Of a DNA stretch of 64,000 nucleotides, positions 1 through 10,883 are shown piece after piece. Both the position numbers and the translations under genes were made by a program. The DNA comes from Silurus meridionalis (Eukaryota > Chordata > Actinopteri > Siluriformes > Siluridae): the NCBI RefSeq assembly GCF_014805685.1, contig NC_060892.1, forward strand, positions 4,422,490 through 4,486,489, in the 5' to 3' direction. Under the pieces are notes generated by a model, which worked only from the letters and a program-made list of their open reading frames with translations, was not told the DNA's origin and did no database searches. How positions within the stretch are numbered: the first letter of the stretch is position 1; the number at the start of each line of letters is the position of its first letter.

Positions 1-349
1 CAGTATTAAACTGGGCTCCACCCAAGGAATGACATAGTACCTGTATTCCAGAGTTATACACATTTTCTCGCTGTACCTCAGTCACACTTTTTTTTTCAAG
101 TAAGACCTCAAGCACACAACGTAACCACTGTTCAACTGTTCAACAGGTCGTATCTCAGATTTGCCTTTAGAAGTTCTGCCAACTCAAAATGAAAAGCATG
201 AAGCCTGCTTTGAAAGAAATCTTTTAAGCATCTGCATGAATGGAGGGTTATCCCGGCTGATGAGCAGGGCAGGTGTGTGCTGATCGTCTTTAGTGTGTGT
301 GTGTGCACCTTGTTGAACAGAAGGGATTAACTCCAGTCGGGGTGAAATA
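1..349. other. Non-coding, no recognised feature
   Basis: No gene or recognised repeat family is visible. It holds a short T run near 90-98 and a short GT run near 292-305. Open frames here are short and unremarkable. Confidence 0.5.
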
Positions 350-1065
350 AGCAAGAATTTGCGGCGTGCGACACGAAGCTTTCCGCCTACGAGGCCTGCA
401 ATTAAACCGAGCTCAAATAATCTTTACGGCCTGCGCCCGAGGCGTCGTGAGCGAGCGTGCACACCGGCGTGCCTGTCAGGCTGCTTAATGCACCCTCTGG
501 GCCTCACTGGAGCCCCTCCTCCGATCTGTAGCGCGCTATAAAGAAACAGCAATAAATTACCGTTATTCAATTATCAACGCTCCAGTTATTTACTAGCAGT
601 ATTTAAAGAAATGTAAATGAAGTCTCGCCGTGTCTGGAGGTGATGAATTTTTATTGTGCCCGCGTATATTATTTCACGCTATTTTGCGTATCAAAGGCGC
701 GTCGCTTTCCTCGACGTGACGGTAATAGAGGCGCTGATTAAGTGGCATGTCGCATACCTAAGAGGATCATTTTTTATTCAGGTTCATATTTACAGTCGAA
801 CCCGGAACTCGGGTCCGTGCGCCGCACGTGTGGGTGTGCGTGACATTTTTACAATGTATTACCATAATTGCTTAAGCTTTTAGCCCCATTTTACAGCATT
901 ATAACGGCATTATATCCGAGCTGCGGCTTTATCCGCCATCGGAAAACTCTCATCGAGCGAAATGAATTATGGCGTACCTGGGATTTGGCTCGTGGAAGAT
1001 TTTTTTGAACGGGACAGAATTGATCTCACTATAAGGAGAAAATGGGATTTAACTGTGCCATTCAT
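350..1065. promoter_or_regulatory. Candidate conserved non-coding element cluster
   Basis: Single-copy-looking, non-repetitive sequence with many homeodomain-like TAAT/ATTA cores and scattered CpGs. No open frame is longer than about 75 codons. This composition differs from the repeat-rich flanks and resembles developmental enhancer DNA of vertebrates. That is an inference from texture only, and no orthologue comparison was possible. Confidence 0.25.
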
Positions 1066-1130
1066 TGTTTTTCTGTGTGGTTTGCTAAAACGGCCATTTT
1101 CTGTGCCTTTGGTGTGTATGTAACCTGAAC

Positions 1131-1262
1131 CATTTATACATCAGAGCTGGGGAGGGTTAATGGCCTTGCTCAAGGGCTTAACATCGGGGTAGGACCTGGA
1201 TTTGAACTCACTACCATCTGTTTTAAAGTCCAACACTCTCACCACTGAACTATCACTGCCCA
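1131..1262 (-). mobile_element. tRNA-derived SINE, partial
   Basis: Read on the minus strand, the right end gives a tRNA-like head with an A-box-like word (agttcagtggt) and a B-box-like word (gagttcaaatcc). The characteristic body follows, with 'cccttgagcaaggcc' and 'ttaaccct' type words. The 3' tail is missing. The same family recurs at least ten times in the window. Confidence 0.7.
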
Positions 1263-1337
1263 GAAATTAGTTTGAGTTGAACAGAAATCATATAGATCTG
1301 CACATGGAAGTAAACATCCCATCAGGGACCACCAGGT

Positions 1338-1418
1338 GTGACGTGGCTGCTCAGTGGTTAAGAAGTTGAACTTGTAAGTTGCTCTGGATAATCTGCCAAA
1401 TGCCATAAATGTAAATGT
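1338..1418 (+). mobile_element. Internally deleted tRNA-derived SINE
   Basis: A tRNA-like head (gctgctcagtggttaag) is joined almost directly to the SINE 3' tail (gctctggataatctgccaaatg, split by a small loss). The body is missing. The tail is of the L2-clade type whose RNA forms a stem with a GGAUA loop, as known for eel UnaL2. It lies about 75 bp from an oppositely oriented copy. Confidence 0.65.
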
Positions 1419-1463
1419 ACCAGCAAGGCAAGAAAGAGCCATGGATTTGGACTGATATTAATA

Positions 1464-1715
1464 TTAGATTAGATTAGATTAGATTAGACTAGATTAGATT
1501 AGATTCGACTGTATTGCCAAGGTACATGTACAGAGCCAATGAAATGCACTTAGCATCTAACCAGAAGTGCATAAAGTGCTATTGACAATAAATAACAGTA
1601 TATAAATAAGGTATGAGGTTCATATATACAGGGATGAAGGTGATTAATGTACAGACGGTGCAGTGGGTAATAATATATGGTGTATAGTAATATACAATAT
1701 ACAGTCAACTACAAT
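1464..1715. repeat. Dispersed repeat beginning with (TTAGA)n, copy 1
   Basis: A (ttaga)n run at 1464-1505 leads into sequence repeated at 20105-20345. Shared words include 'gtacatgtacagagcca', 'agcatctaaccagaagt' and 'ggtgattaatgtacaga'. A terminal short tandem repeat next to a single-copy body is typical of a LINE 3' end, here in reverse orientation. The class is inferred. Confidence 0.6.
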
Positions 1716-2003
1716 GGTTGCCATTTATAACACCGTAATAATGATGAACTTCGGTGCCACTCAGATGAGGACGGGTTCCCTTTTGAGTTGGGTTCTCAAA
1801 ATCTCTCAAGGAACTTCCTCGTGCCATCTCAGGGAGTTTTTCCTCGCCAGTTGCCACTGGATCGATCATTAGGGACAAACTTAGAATTATAAGAAACAAA
1901 CTTAAACATTCTTTTATAATCGCTTTATAGCTGTAAAGCTGCTTTAAGACAATGTCTATTGTTAAAAGTGATATAAAAATAAAAATTAATTGAATTGAGT
2001 TGA
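1716..2003 (+). mobile_element. LINE-like 3' end, family A copy 1
   Basis: Contains the words that define family A in this window: 'gccactcagatgagga', 'ctcagggagtttttcctcg', 'cattagggacaaactta' and 'gctgctttaagacaatg'. It ends in an (aattga)-type run. The terminal short tandem repeat suggests a non-LTR retrotransposon 3' UTR. No reverse transcriptase remains. Confidence 0.65.
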
Positions 2004-2640
2004 TTCAACTTGCAATCTTTGGTTTACAAGATTGACACCTGGAAACTTTCGCCATCAAGCCATTATATGTGATTTCTACTAGTTTAGGATGCTTCATTGT
2101 ATTATCGTAAAAAAAATTTATACATAAATAAATATATAAATATATAAATATATAAAAATCCTTTATGCTAATTGTAACTAAGGAATTATTTATAATCTGA
2201 AAAAATAAATGCTTTACTGCAAGACTGGAGACAGAAATCAATGGTGGTAATAAGTGGCATTTTGAAGCTCCGTTAATAACCAGGTGAAGCATGTTGTGGG
2301 TAATTCCGCACAGTTAAATAAATGGTAGCGCTCCGGCGTGCCCGGCCCTGTCGAGGCCAAAGTGCAGCGTGGGCGAATTTCTTTTCTTCTACAGAATCAC
2401 CCAGGCCTTGTTTTGATTAGTCTGTCTATTGTGGGAGCCACAGGGCTTCGCTATAATCACAATCAGCGAGAGGAGGGAAAAGGCCACAGATTAATAGTGT
2501 GTAGGTGTGGATGTGTACATGGACCTCTCCTTTTTTTTTTTTTGTCTCTTCGATGATAGCGTGATTTCAGTGACAATAAATCAATTCGCACGAATGTTTA
2601 CTATGCGGTCCAATCTATCATTCTGTACTACTAAAAAATA
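2004..2640. other. Non-coding; AT-rich then enhancer-like texture
   Basis: 2004-2290 is AT-rich with a short (ATA)-rich run near 2125-2155. 2290-2600 is more complex and CpG-containing, and ends with a T run at 2530-2541. No coding evidence was seen. The second part could be conserved regulatory DNA, a weak inference. Confidence 0.35.
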
Positions 2641-2885
2641 ATAATAAAAAAATATATGACCAAATCCTTCATATCCATTGAAACATTTCTCACAATTCTG
2701 TGATTTTTCCTCAAAATATCAACACTTAAATCAATGACTTTATTCTCAAAATATTTCGACATAATTCTCGCAATTTCTACTTTATTTTCAAAATTTTTCA
2801 ACTTTATTCTTGTAAATTCAACTTTATTTCCTTCCTACTATGACTTGTATTGCTGCGCATTTATTCTCGTAATCTTATATTCTTA
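2641..2885. repeat. Diverged ~20-bp tandem repeat (ttattctc...)
   Basis: Repeated diverged units resembling 'actttattctcaaaatttc' occur between about 2690 and 2880. An open frame across it shows repeated TLFSK/FNFI-like words, which come from the repeat and not from a protein. Confidence 0.55.
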
Positions 2886-3419
2886 TAAAATGAGATTTTG
2901 TCAAGAATATGTTTTCATACTAAAGCTTGAACCAATAGAACAGACACTTAAAAACCCCATTAAAAATAAAAATACAGATTTCAACAAAAGATATGGAATG
3001 TAATCCCTCATTTCTCATACACTTTATTACACTCATTACATTCTTTTTTTTGCATTCAAACTGCTCACAAACCCATAAAACTTTTTTTCCATGTTATTAT
3101 GTTAATTACAATTATACGCCCATCATTTATATATCTTTTGTATTTATTTATGGATATATCGATGTATTTATTGCACACAGAATTTATATGGGAATAAATA
3201 CAAACCATACAGTTACCATTGAACCATTTCTTAAAATTTCTTTCTTAAAATCTGTAAAAAAAGTCATCGCACACCATCCAGACGCAAGACCCTGCAGCGA
3301 AAATCGACTGTGAGCGAGTGCGAAGTTGAAATCTTTTATTTCAAACAGCATACTTAATGTAACAGTGAATAGGAACGGATTTATTTCATAGACGTTCCCC
3401 AGCGATAATCTACACGATA
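2886..3419. other. AT-rich non-coding
   Basis: Low-GC sequence with overlapping short open frames on both strands and no domain-like content. No recognised element. Confidence 0.5.
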
Positions 3420-3840
3420 TGGAAATTAGTATTGGGACGCTTGACTTTTCCAGCCAAACTTTTACCACAAAGTTGGGGGCACACAGTTGGAGGCAGGAGG
3501 ATAAAGTTAAAAAAAAACCTGATTCAGCATGACAATTCCCCAGCTCAATGAAAATATGATCTCCATGCTATGGAGTGGAAGATCTCCTGCTATAGAGCTC
3601 TGAGCTTAACCCTGTTGAACACATTTGGGATGAATTCTTCACTGCACCCCGAGCCTTCTCAGCTTACCTACATCAATATCTGACTTTAGTAAAGTGGCTG
3701 AAGGAGCACAAATCTCTACAAGCACACTCCAAAATCTAGTGGAACATCTTCCCAGAAGAGTGGAAGTTATTGTAAGAGCAAATGGGGACTAAATGTGGAA
3801 TGATGGGATGTTCAGAAAGCACACGCAAATCTTTAGGCAG
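3420..3840 (+). mobile_element. Tc1/mariner-like transposon relic, copy a
   Basis: Starts with a degraded form of the 'ggcaaaagtattggga' terminus. The core can be read as SSELNPVEHIWDEF, matching the NPIE..WDE region of Tc1/mariner transposases, where the third catalytic acidic residue lies. Stops and indels abound. The downstream words 'ccaaaatctagtggaacat' and 'cttcccagaagagtgga' recur in all copies here. Non-functional. Confidence 0.75.
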
Positions 3841-4007
3841 AAAATAGGACGTAGAAATGTAAGGTGGTAAAAGTAACTTGATGTTACATCTGGGTGCATC
3901 AGAGCACCGTTTTCCCGGAAGGGCTGCACACCATGTTTTATTCTGTACATAGTGCATAGAACAGCAATGTGCATAATAACAGGTGCATGTATTGTGCCTT
4001 GTGTGTA

Positions 4008-4010
<3 letters not shown>

Positions 4011-4048
<38 letters not shown>
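4011..4048. repeat. (GA)n microsatellite
   Basis: Nineteen uninterrupted GA units. Frames read through it give artificial ER and SL repeats. Confidence 0.95.
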
Positions 4049-4051
<3 letters not shown>

Positions 4052-4210
4052 GAGTAGTTCAGTTGCTGTTTGCTCTGCAGTGGCACGTTGTTCTGGGCCT
4101 CTGACCGACCAAGTAAACAGAACAGAAAAGCCTCATACTCCAACCGTTTCCTACCAAATAAGGCCAAGTCAGGCACTACACAGAGGAGCAGCACTCTACC
4201 ACACTCCAGT

Positions 4211-4211
<1 letters not shown>

Positions 4212-4244
<33 letters not shown>
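4212..4244. repeat. (CA)n microsatellite
   Basis: An uninterrupted CA tract of 33 bp. It yields the HTHTH and VCVCV stretches in overlapping frames. Confidence 0.95.
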
Positions 4245-4248
<4 letters not shown>

Positions 4249-4917
4249 TTCTCCCCTGCCTGCTCACTCACTCTCTTTTTTTTTATCTCACGCTCACTGC
4301 CTCTTGAGTTTTTTACCCCTTTGCTTCACTTCCTCGCTGTCACTTTAAGTCTCTTATTCACCTGCTCCTTCTCCATGTTGTGTTTACTCTCTCATACTGC
4401 CTCTCTCTTTTACACACAGAATCTACCACCTGGATTTGCCCCAGACGTTTTCAAAATGGCGTCTGAGTTGGTGTGTTGTTCGCTTTAAGTCGGACTCGAG
4501 CTTCCCGTCTGAGGATTTCTAGATTAGAAACAGCTTTCCGTGGCCTCCTGCGCGGTGTCGGGTTTCTCTCGCGTGGAGTGAATCTTTTTTAAGTGCACTC
4601 TGTTTTTTGAATACCTTTTGTAGGTAGAGGTTTTTCAGAGGAAATGTTCGAACCAGAGGAGCCCTGTGAAGGGTCACAAATCAAACTTGATTGAGGGATG
4701 TGGGGGTGAAAATAAATGTTGCATGGGACTAAATATTATATAAATATTAAAGTTATTGTGGTTCCTCTCATTTATGATTTTCTAATTTTAAAAGATAGAT
4801 AGATAACAGATAATTACTCTCTATTGTAGTTCTATTTCAGTAAAAAAAATATATAGTATAATAATAAACTAATAAACAATAAAAAAATTTGTACAATAGA
4901 GTTCAGTGCCTGGTATA

Positions 4918-4920
<3 letters not shown>
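4245..4920. other. Non-coding, pyrimidine-rich then AT-rich
   Basis: 4245-4420 is CT-rich. 4420-4680 is more complex and includes a YY1-like word (caaaatggcg, 4452-4461) and several CpGs. 4680-4920 is AT-rich with a short (GATA) run near 4795-4806. No exon model can be supported. Confidence 0.4.

Positions 4921-4974
<54 letters not shown>
4921..4974. repeat. (TA)n microsatellite next to a Tc1-like terminus
   Basis: An uninterrupted TA tract directly abutting the left terminus of the Tc1-like copy that follows. Tc1/mariner elements insert at TA, so the tract may have been the target or grown from the TA duplication. Confidence 0.95.
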
Positions 4975-4975
<1 letters not shown>

Positions 4976-5816
4976 TCTATGGGCAAAAGTATTGGGGCAC
5001 TTGATATACCATATGTGGTTTTAAAAATGTTTTCTTTATATTTGCCCACAAACTTGGAGACTAGAATGTCTAGACAATTTGTAGCATTACATTTTCCCTT
5101 TACCCCAATTAGGAGACCCAAACTCGCTCCAGCATGACGTCTTTGTGCACAAAGCCAGCTCCATAAAACTGTGGTTTAAATGGGCTGGAATAGAGCATTT
5201 CCTGCTATAGAGCTCTGAACCTAGCCCTATTGAACACCTTTGGCATGAATTGGAATGCTGACTGCACCCCAGGCCTCCTCACCTCATCTACATCAGTACC
5301 TGATGTTTCTAATGCTCTTATGGCTGAATGACCACAAATCTCTACAATCAAACTCGAAAAATTCATTGGAACATCTTCCCAGAAGAATAAAGATTATAAT
5401 AGCAGCAAATGAAGAATAAAGGTAGAATGGGATGTTTAAAAGCACATTTGAATCTTGTGATCAGGTGCCCATAAACCTTAGTCCAGCGGTCACCAACCTT
5501 TTGAAACTGAGAGCTACTTCTTGGGTACCATTAATATGAAAGGCTACCAGTGTGATACACACAGTTTTCAGTTTGATCTGAAATAACAAATTTGCTCAAT
5601 TTACCTTTTATTATATGTTATTATTAATAATTAAGGATATTTATTTATGTGAAGACAGTAATAATGTTAATGATTTCTCATAATAAGTATCAACAATGAT
5701 TTAACAAAGTAGGAAACAGCTATTTTTAGAAAAGGCCCACGGGCTACTCATGTGGTCCTTGCAGGCTACCTGGTGCTACCCACGTTGGTGAGCCCTGCCT
5801 TAGTCTATATATTGTA
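4972..5816 (+). mobile_element. Tc1/mariner-like relic, copy b, split by an hAT MITE
   Basis: The left terminus reads 'ctatgggcaaaagtattggg'. The core gives SSEPSPIEHLWHEL, a damaged form of the Tc1/mariner NPIE..WDE block, followed by an in-frame stop. The right terminus 'caggtgcccataaacctta' is interrupted at 5484 by a 314-bp hAT-type element and resumes at about 5806. This is the most complete copy of the family in the window, but it is not coding. Confidence 0.75.
5484..5797. mobile_element. hAT-type MITE with 8-bp target-site duplication
   Basis: Flanked by a perfect 8-bp direct repeat ccttagtc (5476-5483 and 5798-5805). The terminal inverted repeats are CAGCGGTCACCAAC and CAGGGCTCACCAAC (right end reverse-complemented), matching at 12 of 14. 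An 8-bp duplication and a CAG-starting terminus are hallmarks of hAT elements. At 314 bp with no frame, it is non-autonomous. Confidence 0.88.
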
Positions 5817-6579
5817 TGTGACCATGCAAAAAAAATAAGGTTTGTGTTACAGGTTTTGTAAAAATTCATTAAAAGCTGTACAAAATTGCATTTAGTTTTG
5901 CTTATAGAATCATTCTGTGTATTTCTACAATCATGGATTGTGGTCTGGTCATGATTAACATAATAATAAACACGACTGACTCCCGCTGTTGCCCGTCTTT
6001 ATGCGCCTCTTTTCCTGTGCATCTCCATTCAAGTAATGAATTCATAATCCTAGTAGTGGCCTTCGTAGATTTTTATCAGTGGCTTCGCTGTAACAGACGA
6101 CAGTCTGCTCTTCTTTCTCCGTGGTGACCTGGGCGAGCTTTACACATAAGCTTAGTGTATTCATATGCATCTTATCTGCACGCTGGAGCTGGGAGATGAA
6201 AGCCAGTGAAATTTCTGTCACAGGAGATAATGTGTTTGAGAGCTGGGTGTTGAATAGAGGTCCCTCAGGGCTTCATGTGAGGCCCCACAATTCATCTGCT
6301 CCAAAAGCCAAATTTGCTGCTTTCAGCCTTGCAAATAAAAGCATGTGAATGTGAATCCAAACAGAAACAGGACGACTGCTCTAGTGAAACACCAGGAAAT
6401 GAAAAAATGGTATTCAATTCTTTACTTGTTCATCTTCTCTGTGATTGGCTGATAGAAATTTCATTAACACTGTAGTAGCGGAGTCATAACTGTGCGTTTG
6501 CTTGTTGTTATTTTCTTCTTTAGGCTTATATTATACTTTATTAAAAAAAGAAACTTTCCATTACTAGCTAGAATTGGTG
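5817..6579. other. Unique non-coding sequence, enhancer-like texture
   Basis: No repeat family is recognised. 5930-6350 is moderately complex and carries TAAT-like cores and 'atttgcat'-like octamer words. Open frames of 64 and 75 codons have no recognisable domains. Confidence 0.35.
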
Positions 6580-7000
6580 TAAATGTTTGTAGACATCTGA
6601 GCATAAGATTCATACATGATCGTATATGCATCCAATTCTACATTTAATCCCCATTTGCTGTTATAGTAACCTCCACTCATCTGGGAAGATGTTTCACTAG
6701 TTTTTGAAATCGCTTGTAGAGATTTGTGGAGATTCATTCAGACACAAGGGTGTTAATAAAGCCAGGTTTTGATGTAGGTGAGGTGAGAAGGCCTGGGGTG
6801 CTGTGAACGTTCCAATTTATCCAAAAGGTGTTTAATAAGTTGAGGCCAGAGCTCTACAGCGGGAGATCTTCCACTCCAGTCCATGTAAAGCATGTCATCA
6901 TGGAGCTGGCTTTGTGCACAGGGGCAGTGTCATGCTGGAACAGGTTTGGGTCTCGTCAATCATGTAAAGGGATGCTACAATGCTACCTTGGTCAGGTGTT
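6580..7000 (-). mobile_element. Tc1/mariner-like transposon relic, copy c
   Basis: Minus-strand copy. The left edge carries the reverse of the 'caggtgtccacaaac' terminus. The interior has the reverse of 'cttcccagaagagtgga' and of the 'agctctgacctcaaccc' catalytic-region words, plus 'gagctggctttgtgcaca'. Frames are broken. Confidence 0.7.
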
Positions 7001-7489
7001 CCATTTTTTTTTTTCCATATAGCTAAACTGAAATACTAGGACATAAGAGACATGTAATATGGATTGATAGGAGATGGATACAAGTGTAAAAAAGTATGCA
7101 AATACACAAAACCAACAAAATCTAATTAAAACAATTAGAGTAAGTAGCAAAAATAATGACAAAATGACAAATAGTAGATGCCAATCCTGCAAACATCTCT
7201 AACCATCTACAGACATACCAGCTCCATTGGATTCCACCTTATTTGAAGTTTGGACATTAGACCTCTTTAAGTGTTTAAAGGCTCTGGCATGGAGAAGCTG
7301 GTGTTAGATCTGTGATGATCGCAAATGTTGAGCTTTTTTTATGAGTTGCTCAGTAGCTTCTGGTTCCACAACCTCAAATGACTGTTTAAGACTGTAGAAA
7401 GGACATTACTCATAATCTTACTTTCCAGTGCTCATGTTAGTTCTCACTCTCCAGTGTTCTGTATTGTTTTAAAGACTATAAATCACACT
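7001..7489. other. Non-coding, AT-rich
   Basis: A T run at 7005-7015, then AT-rich sequence. No recognised gene or element boundary. Confidence 0.45.
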
Positions 7490-7712
7490 CTTGATGTCAC
7501 CCAAATGAGGATGGGTTCCCCCTTTGAGTCTGGTTCCTCTCAAGGTTTCTTCCTCATAACATCTAAGGGAGTTTTTCCTTGCCACAGTCGCCACGGCTTC
7601 TCATCAGGGATAAATACACATCGTTCACCTTAACTGTTAAATTCTGTAAAGCTGCTTTGAGACAATGTCTGTTGTGAAAAGCGCAATAGAAATAAACTTG
7701 ACTTGACTTGAC
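7490..7712 (+). mobile_element. LINE-like 3' end, family A copy 2
   Basis: Shares 'gatgtcacccaaatgagga', 'gagtctggttcctctcaagg', 'gagtttttccttgccaca' and 'gctgctttgagacaatgtc' with the other family A copies. It ends in a (cttga)n run at about 7695-7710, as expected for a non-LTR element 3' terminus. Confidence 0.75.
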
Positions 7713-8448
7713 AATCATGGAACGACAAACGAGAGACACTGAGCGAGGTGAGTGTGCTCATTGTGGTGAATGTGCTAAAGTGCTAATTATGGAGGATGTT
7801 ACTTAAATGTGTCCAAACAGACATGTGACATGGTTTAATGAGGTTCCAAAAGTGGATGTCCATGACTGTAATCCTGATCATTTGAAATGATGTGCAGTTT
7901 TTCCATATGTTTCTCTTCTCTGTAATTGTTCTCATTTGCCCACATGACTTTAACCTGCGCTATAGTTTTGCCACTAAGCCACATAGCTAATGTTTATACA
8001 CACCTGATGAGCCACTCATCTCTTCCCCTTTTCACTATGCTCTCCATAACAGTTTTCCTAGTGAAAATCAGATGAAAAAAACTCAACTGGTTCACTAAAC
8101 AAAATCCATAAACACTTGTAAGAAGCAGCCTTACATTAAAAACCCACTTTGCCACAAGGCTTTTGTCTATCACCGGCTTTATAATTATAATTGCTTCTGT
8201 CCTGTTCCCACGCTGAGCTCACCCCTGACTTCATAACTTTTGAAAGTGCAACTTTTTTTTTTCTGAAATGCATGAACCTGTTATACAAGCAGGAATTAGC
8301 TGTGAACTTAGCAAAAAGCCAAACGTTAACAGCTAACAGCTGAAAATAGGAATGCAGGGGATGCTCATGAGGAGGTGAGGTGTGATGTGAGTCTGTAGCT
8401 CACAGATCACAATCATCGACTTCTTCCTGTGGGTGGCAAGCTTGTCTG

Positions 8449-8454
<6 letters not shown>
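7713..8454. other. Unique non-coding
   Basis: No recognised repeat or exon. Contains short A and T runs (about 8250-8259). Confidence 0.4.
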
Positions 8455-8510
<56 letters not shown>

Positions 8511-8540
8511 GAGAGGTATATATATATATATTTATATATT
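8455..8540. repeat. Compound (TA)n microsatellite
   Basis: TA tracts at 8455-8507 and about 8517-8530, separated by 'gtggagagg'. Confidence 0.95.
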
Positions 8541-8954
8541 TGTATTTTGCATAGCATATTGACTCAACCACTGGACAGTGACTCATAGGCAGGTTTTAGA
8601 CTTGAACTCCAAATCGTCAAGTCATTTAAACCCTCACCGTCTTTGTCACCGATACTTTATGATGTGACTAGAGAAGCAGCTGTCCATGGTATTATTCAAG
8701 TCTAATTTATGCATATCAGTAAAATCATCCAAAAATTATTTCTGAGAACATTCTGAAGTCATTAAATGTCATTCTTATAGATTTGATTAAATATCCTATA
8801 TAAATGAGATTACGGTGGAGGCTAAAAACGTAAAAACCGTGTGGGGATTTGAACTTACAATGTTGCGATCACATCTAATATAGTAGCTTAAGGCTACAAT
8901 TGCTATGAACAGTTTTGCACTCAAGGGTCCGTCAGTGAACTGTTCACAACCTCT
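8541..8954. other. Non-coding; possible SINE debris
   Basis: Contains isolated words such as 'gggatttgaacttacaatg' (about 8846) that recall the SINE head in reverse, but too little remains for a firm call. Confidence 0.35.
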
Positions 8955-9208
8955 ACAGTGATGAAACTATAATGAATGAATATCCAATTTTACCCCAGAT
9001 GAAGACGGGAGTCACTCTGAAGTTCACTCTAAAATGCTCGTATCTTCTCAAGGAGTCATGACGTCAATACCATCACCTCTAGTTTGCTAATTAGCACAGA
9101 CATATGGTGATAAATTTATGAATTTTAACATTATATTTGGAATCTATTTAGTTTTGTGACAATGTCCATGTTTGAGATTTCTATACAAAGTATACTGAAT
9201 TGAATTAT
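8955..9208 (+). mobile_element. LINE-like 3' end, family A copy 3, degenerate
   Basis: Recognisable but diverged family A words: 'gatgaaactataatgaatg', 'ccccagatgaagacggga', 'ctcaaggagtcatgacgtc' and 'tttgtgacaatgtccat'. It ends in 'ctgaattgaatta'. More mutated than copies 1 and 2, so probably older. Confidence 0.5.
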
Positions 9209-9404
9209 TAGCTATCAATTATTAGCTACGCTTGTATGTGTGTTCATGTGTGCAATTATCCAATCTTGTGTCAGCAGTGCAGTTCACAAAACCATTCAGA
9301 TGCAGGTCAGAAGCTTCAGTTATTTTTCATGTTATATGTATCAGAATAAAAACGTGCCATGGTGGAGCATTTCACAATCTGCTAATGTCCTGGGATTTTT
9401 TAGA

Positions 9405-9535
9405 ACGTTTACATTTACAGCATTCAACTGAGCAGCAATGGAATTAATGCATGGGGACCCAGGAGTGGCAGCATGGTGTGCCTGGGATTTGAACTCATGA
9501 CCTTCGGATCCATAGTTGAAGTCCAAAAGCAACAG
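9405..9535 (-). mobile_element. tRNA-derived SINE, partial
   Basis: Minus-strand copy. It opens with the reverse tail word 'acatttacagcatt', loses the body, then shows 'gggatttgaactcatgacc', the reverse of the SINE B box. Confidence 0.65.
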
Positions 9536-10460
9536 TCTTTAGAGTTGTGGGGGAAAAGCTGCAGTTCTGTGGATGAAAACTCCTGGTTTGTTCAGTGAGC
9601 TCATTGTAAACCAAATAACTACTCTATGCAATCATGATGAGCAGAAAAGCAAAATTCATAATTCATAATTCAAACCATGTCCAACCTTGAAACATGCAAC
9701 ATCAGTACAAGATCGAATCACGTTCCCATCCTGTGGAAAAACCTCACATGACAAGTTGAATGGAGAATTCCATAAGGACTACAGGTGTTATAATGAACTG
9801 GCCAGTAAGTGTGCATATAATATAGACCTAACAGCCACTGTTTGTGTGCCTCTATAGAGCATCTTAACCACTGCTTTCACAAATGAAGACATTTGCAGCA
9901 CCCAAAAAAAAAAGGCAAGGCTCAACAAGGCTCATTACACCCTTATGGATTGCCCTTGTCGAGCAGTAAGTGCTCCTTTGTCATTCCCCACACTCTGGTG
10001 AAATTTACCACACTAAGCTCGAGCTCAACACCTGGGGACAGCGCTGTCGAGGAAAGCCCGAGATTTATACGCCTGATTAAAGCAGGCAGGTGTGAATAAG
10101 AGGTGCAGTGGGGAAAATCAACATGAAAACCACAGTTTCACTTTTACAGGACCGTCGTATTGATCAGCTCCTATACCTTTATGCTGTTTTGCATCGCCTG
10201 GGATTTTTAAACAAATAATGTTTTTGTTCAAATGATGCTAACATCCAGAAACCCAATCCGATTAATTTATCCTGATGTATTCAACAAACTATATCATTTT
10301 GGGGACTGTGAGTTTTGGGAAAACAGCATTTGTTCCATCATATTGTTGTGTTGTTGTAAAATTGGCTGCTTTTTCTCTTGGAAATACGTCATTTGTGTTG
10401 TATATTTTTGTTGTTCAAGCATTTTGAGTTTTAATGTAATTGAATAAAAGTGAAATTTCG
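9536..10460. other. Mostly unique non-coding
   Basis: 9890-10140 is the most complex part and could be conserved non-coding DNA. The rest is AT-rich. A 71-codon frame at 10232-10447 is AT-driven and hydrophobic without domain content. Confidence 0.35.
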
Positions 10461-10642
10461 TACATTTACAGCATTTTCCAGATGCCCTTATTTAGAGGGA
10501 CTTACAGTTATCTCACTTATACAGCTGAGCAGTTAAGGGCCGTACTCAAGGGCCCAACAGTGGCAGCTTTGTGGTGCTGGGATTTGAACCACTGACCTTC
10601 CAATCGGAAGTTTAATATCTTATCCACTGAGCTACCCTGTCC
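10461..10642 (-). mobile_element. tRNA-derived SINE, nearly full length
   Basis: On the minus strand the order is head, body, tail. The A-box-like word is 'gtagctcagtggataag' and the B-box-like word is 'cagtggttcaaatcc'. Next come the cccttgag-type body, 'aactgctcagctgtata', and the tail words of the L2-clade stem-loop region ending 'aatgctgtaaatgta'. Reverse transcription probably used an L2-clade LINE, as known for tail-sharing SINEs. Confidence 0.8.
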
Positions 10643-10659
10643 CTTCTTGAATTTCTTTA

Positions 10660-10702
<43 letters not shown>
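10660..10702. repeat. (ATT)n microsatellite
   Basis: About 14 ATT units directly downstream of the SINE head. Confidence 0.93.
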
Positions 10703-10708
<6 letters not shown>

Positions 10709-10837
10709 TTGCTGATATTAATTTGTATTATTAATTGAATTTGATGTATTTGTATAGCGCATTCAACAGTGGATATTGCCGAGTTCACTGATGAGTGAAC
10801 TCGAGTACAAAACATTTTGCCAATTAATCCTAAGTGG

Positions 10838-10880
10838 TTTTAGCTCAGTTGTTAGGATGTTGGACTACGATGTTGGTTAA
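10838..10880 (+). mobile_element. tRNA-like SINE head fragment
   Basis: Reads 'tagctcagttgttaggatg' followed by 'ttggactac', the A-box side of the SINE head. It is joined to a minus-strand copy at about 10884, so this may be an inverted pair. Confidence 0.5.
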
Positions 10881-10883
10881 GAT

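Noticed and set aside
3736..4242. 168-codon minus-strand open frame
   Set aside because: Built from the (CA)n and (GA)n arrays plus part of a Tc1-like relic; no independent protein signal.
10461..10642. Possible functional tRNA gene on the minus strand
   Set aside because: A- and B-box-like words are present, but the sequence continues into a SINE body and L2-type tail, and the same arrangement recurs many times.
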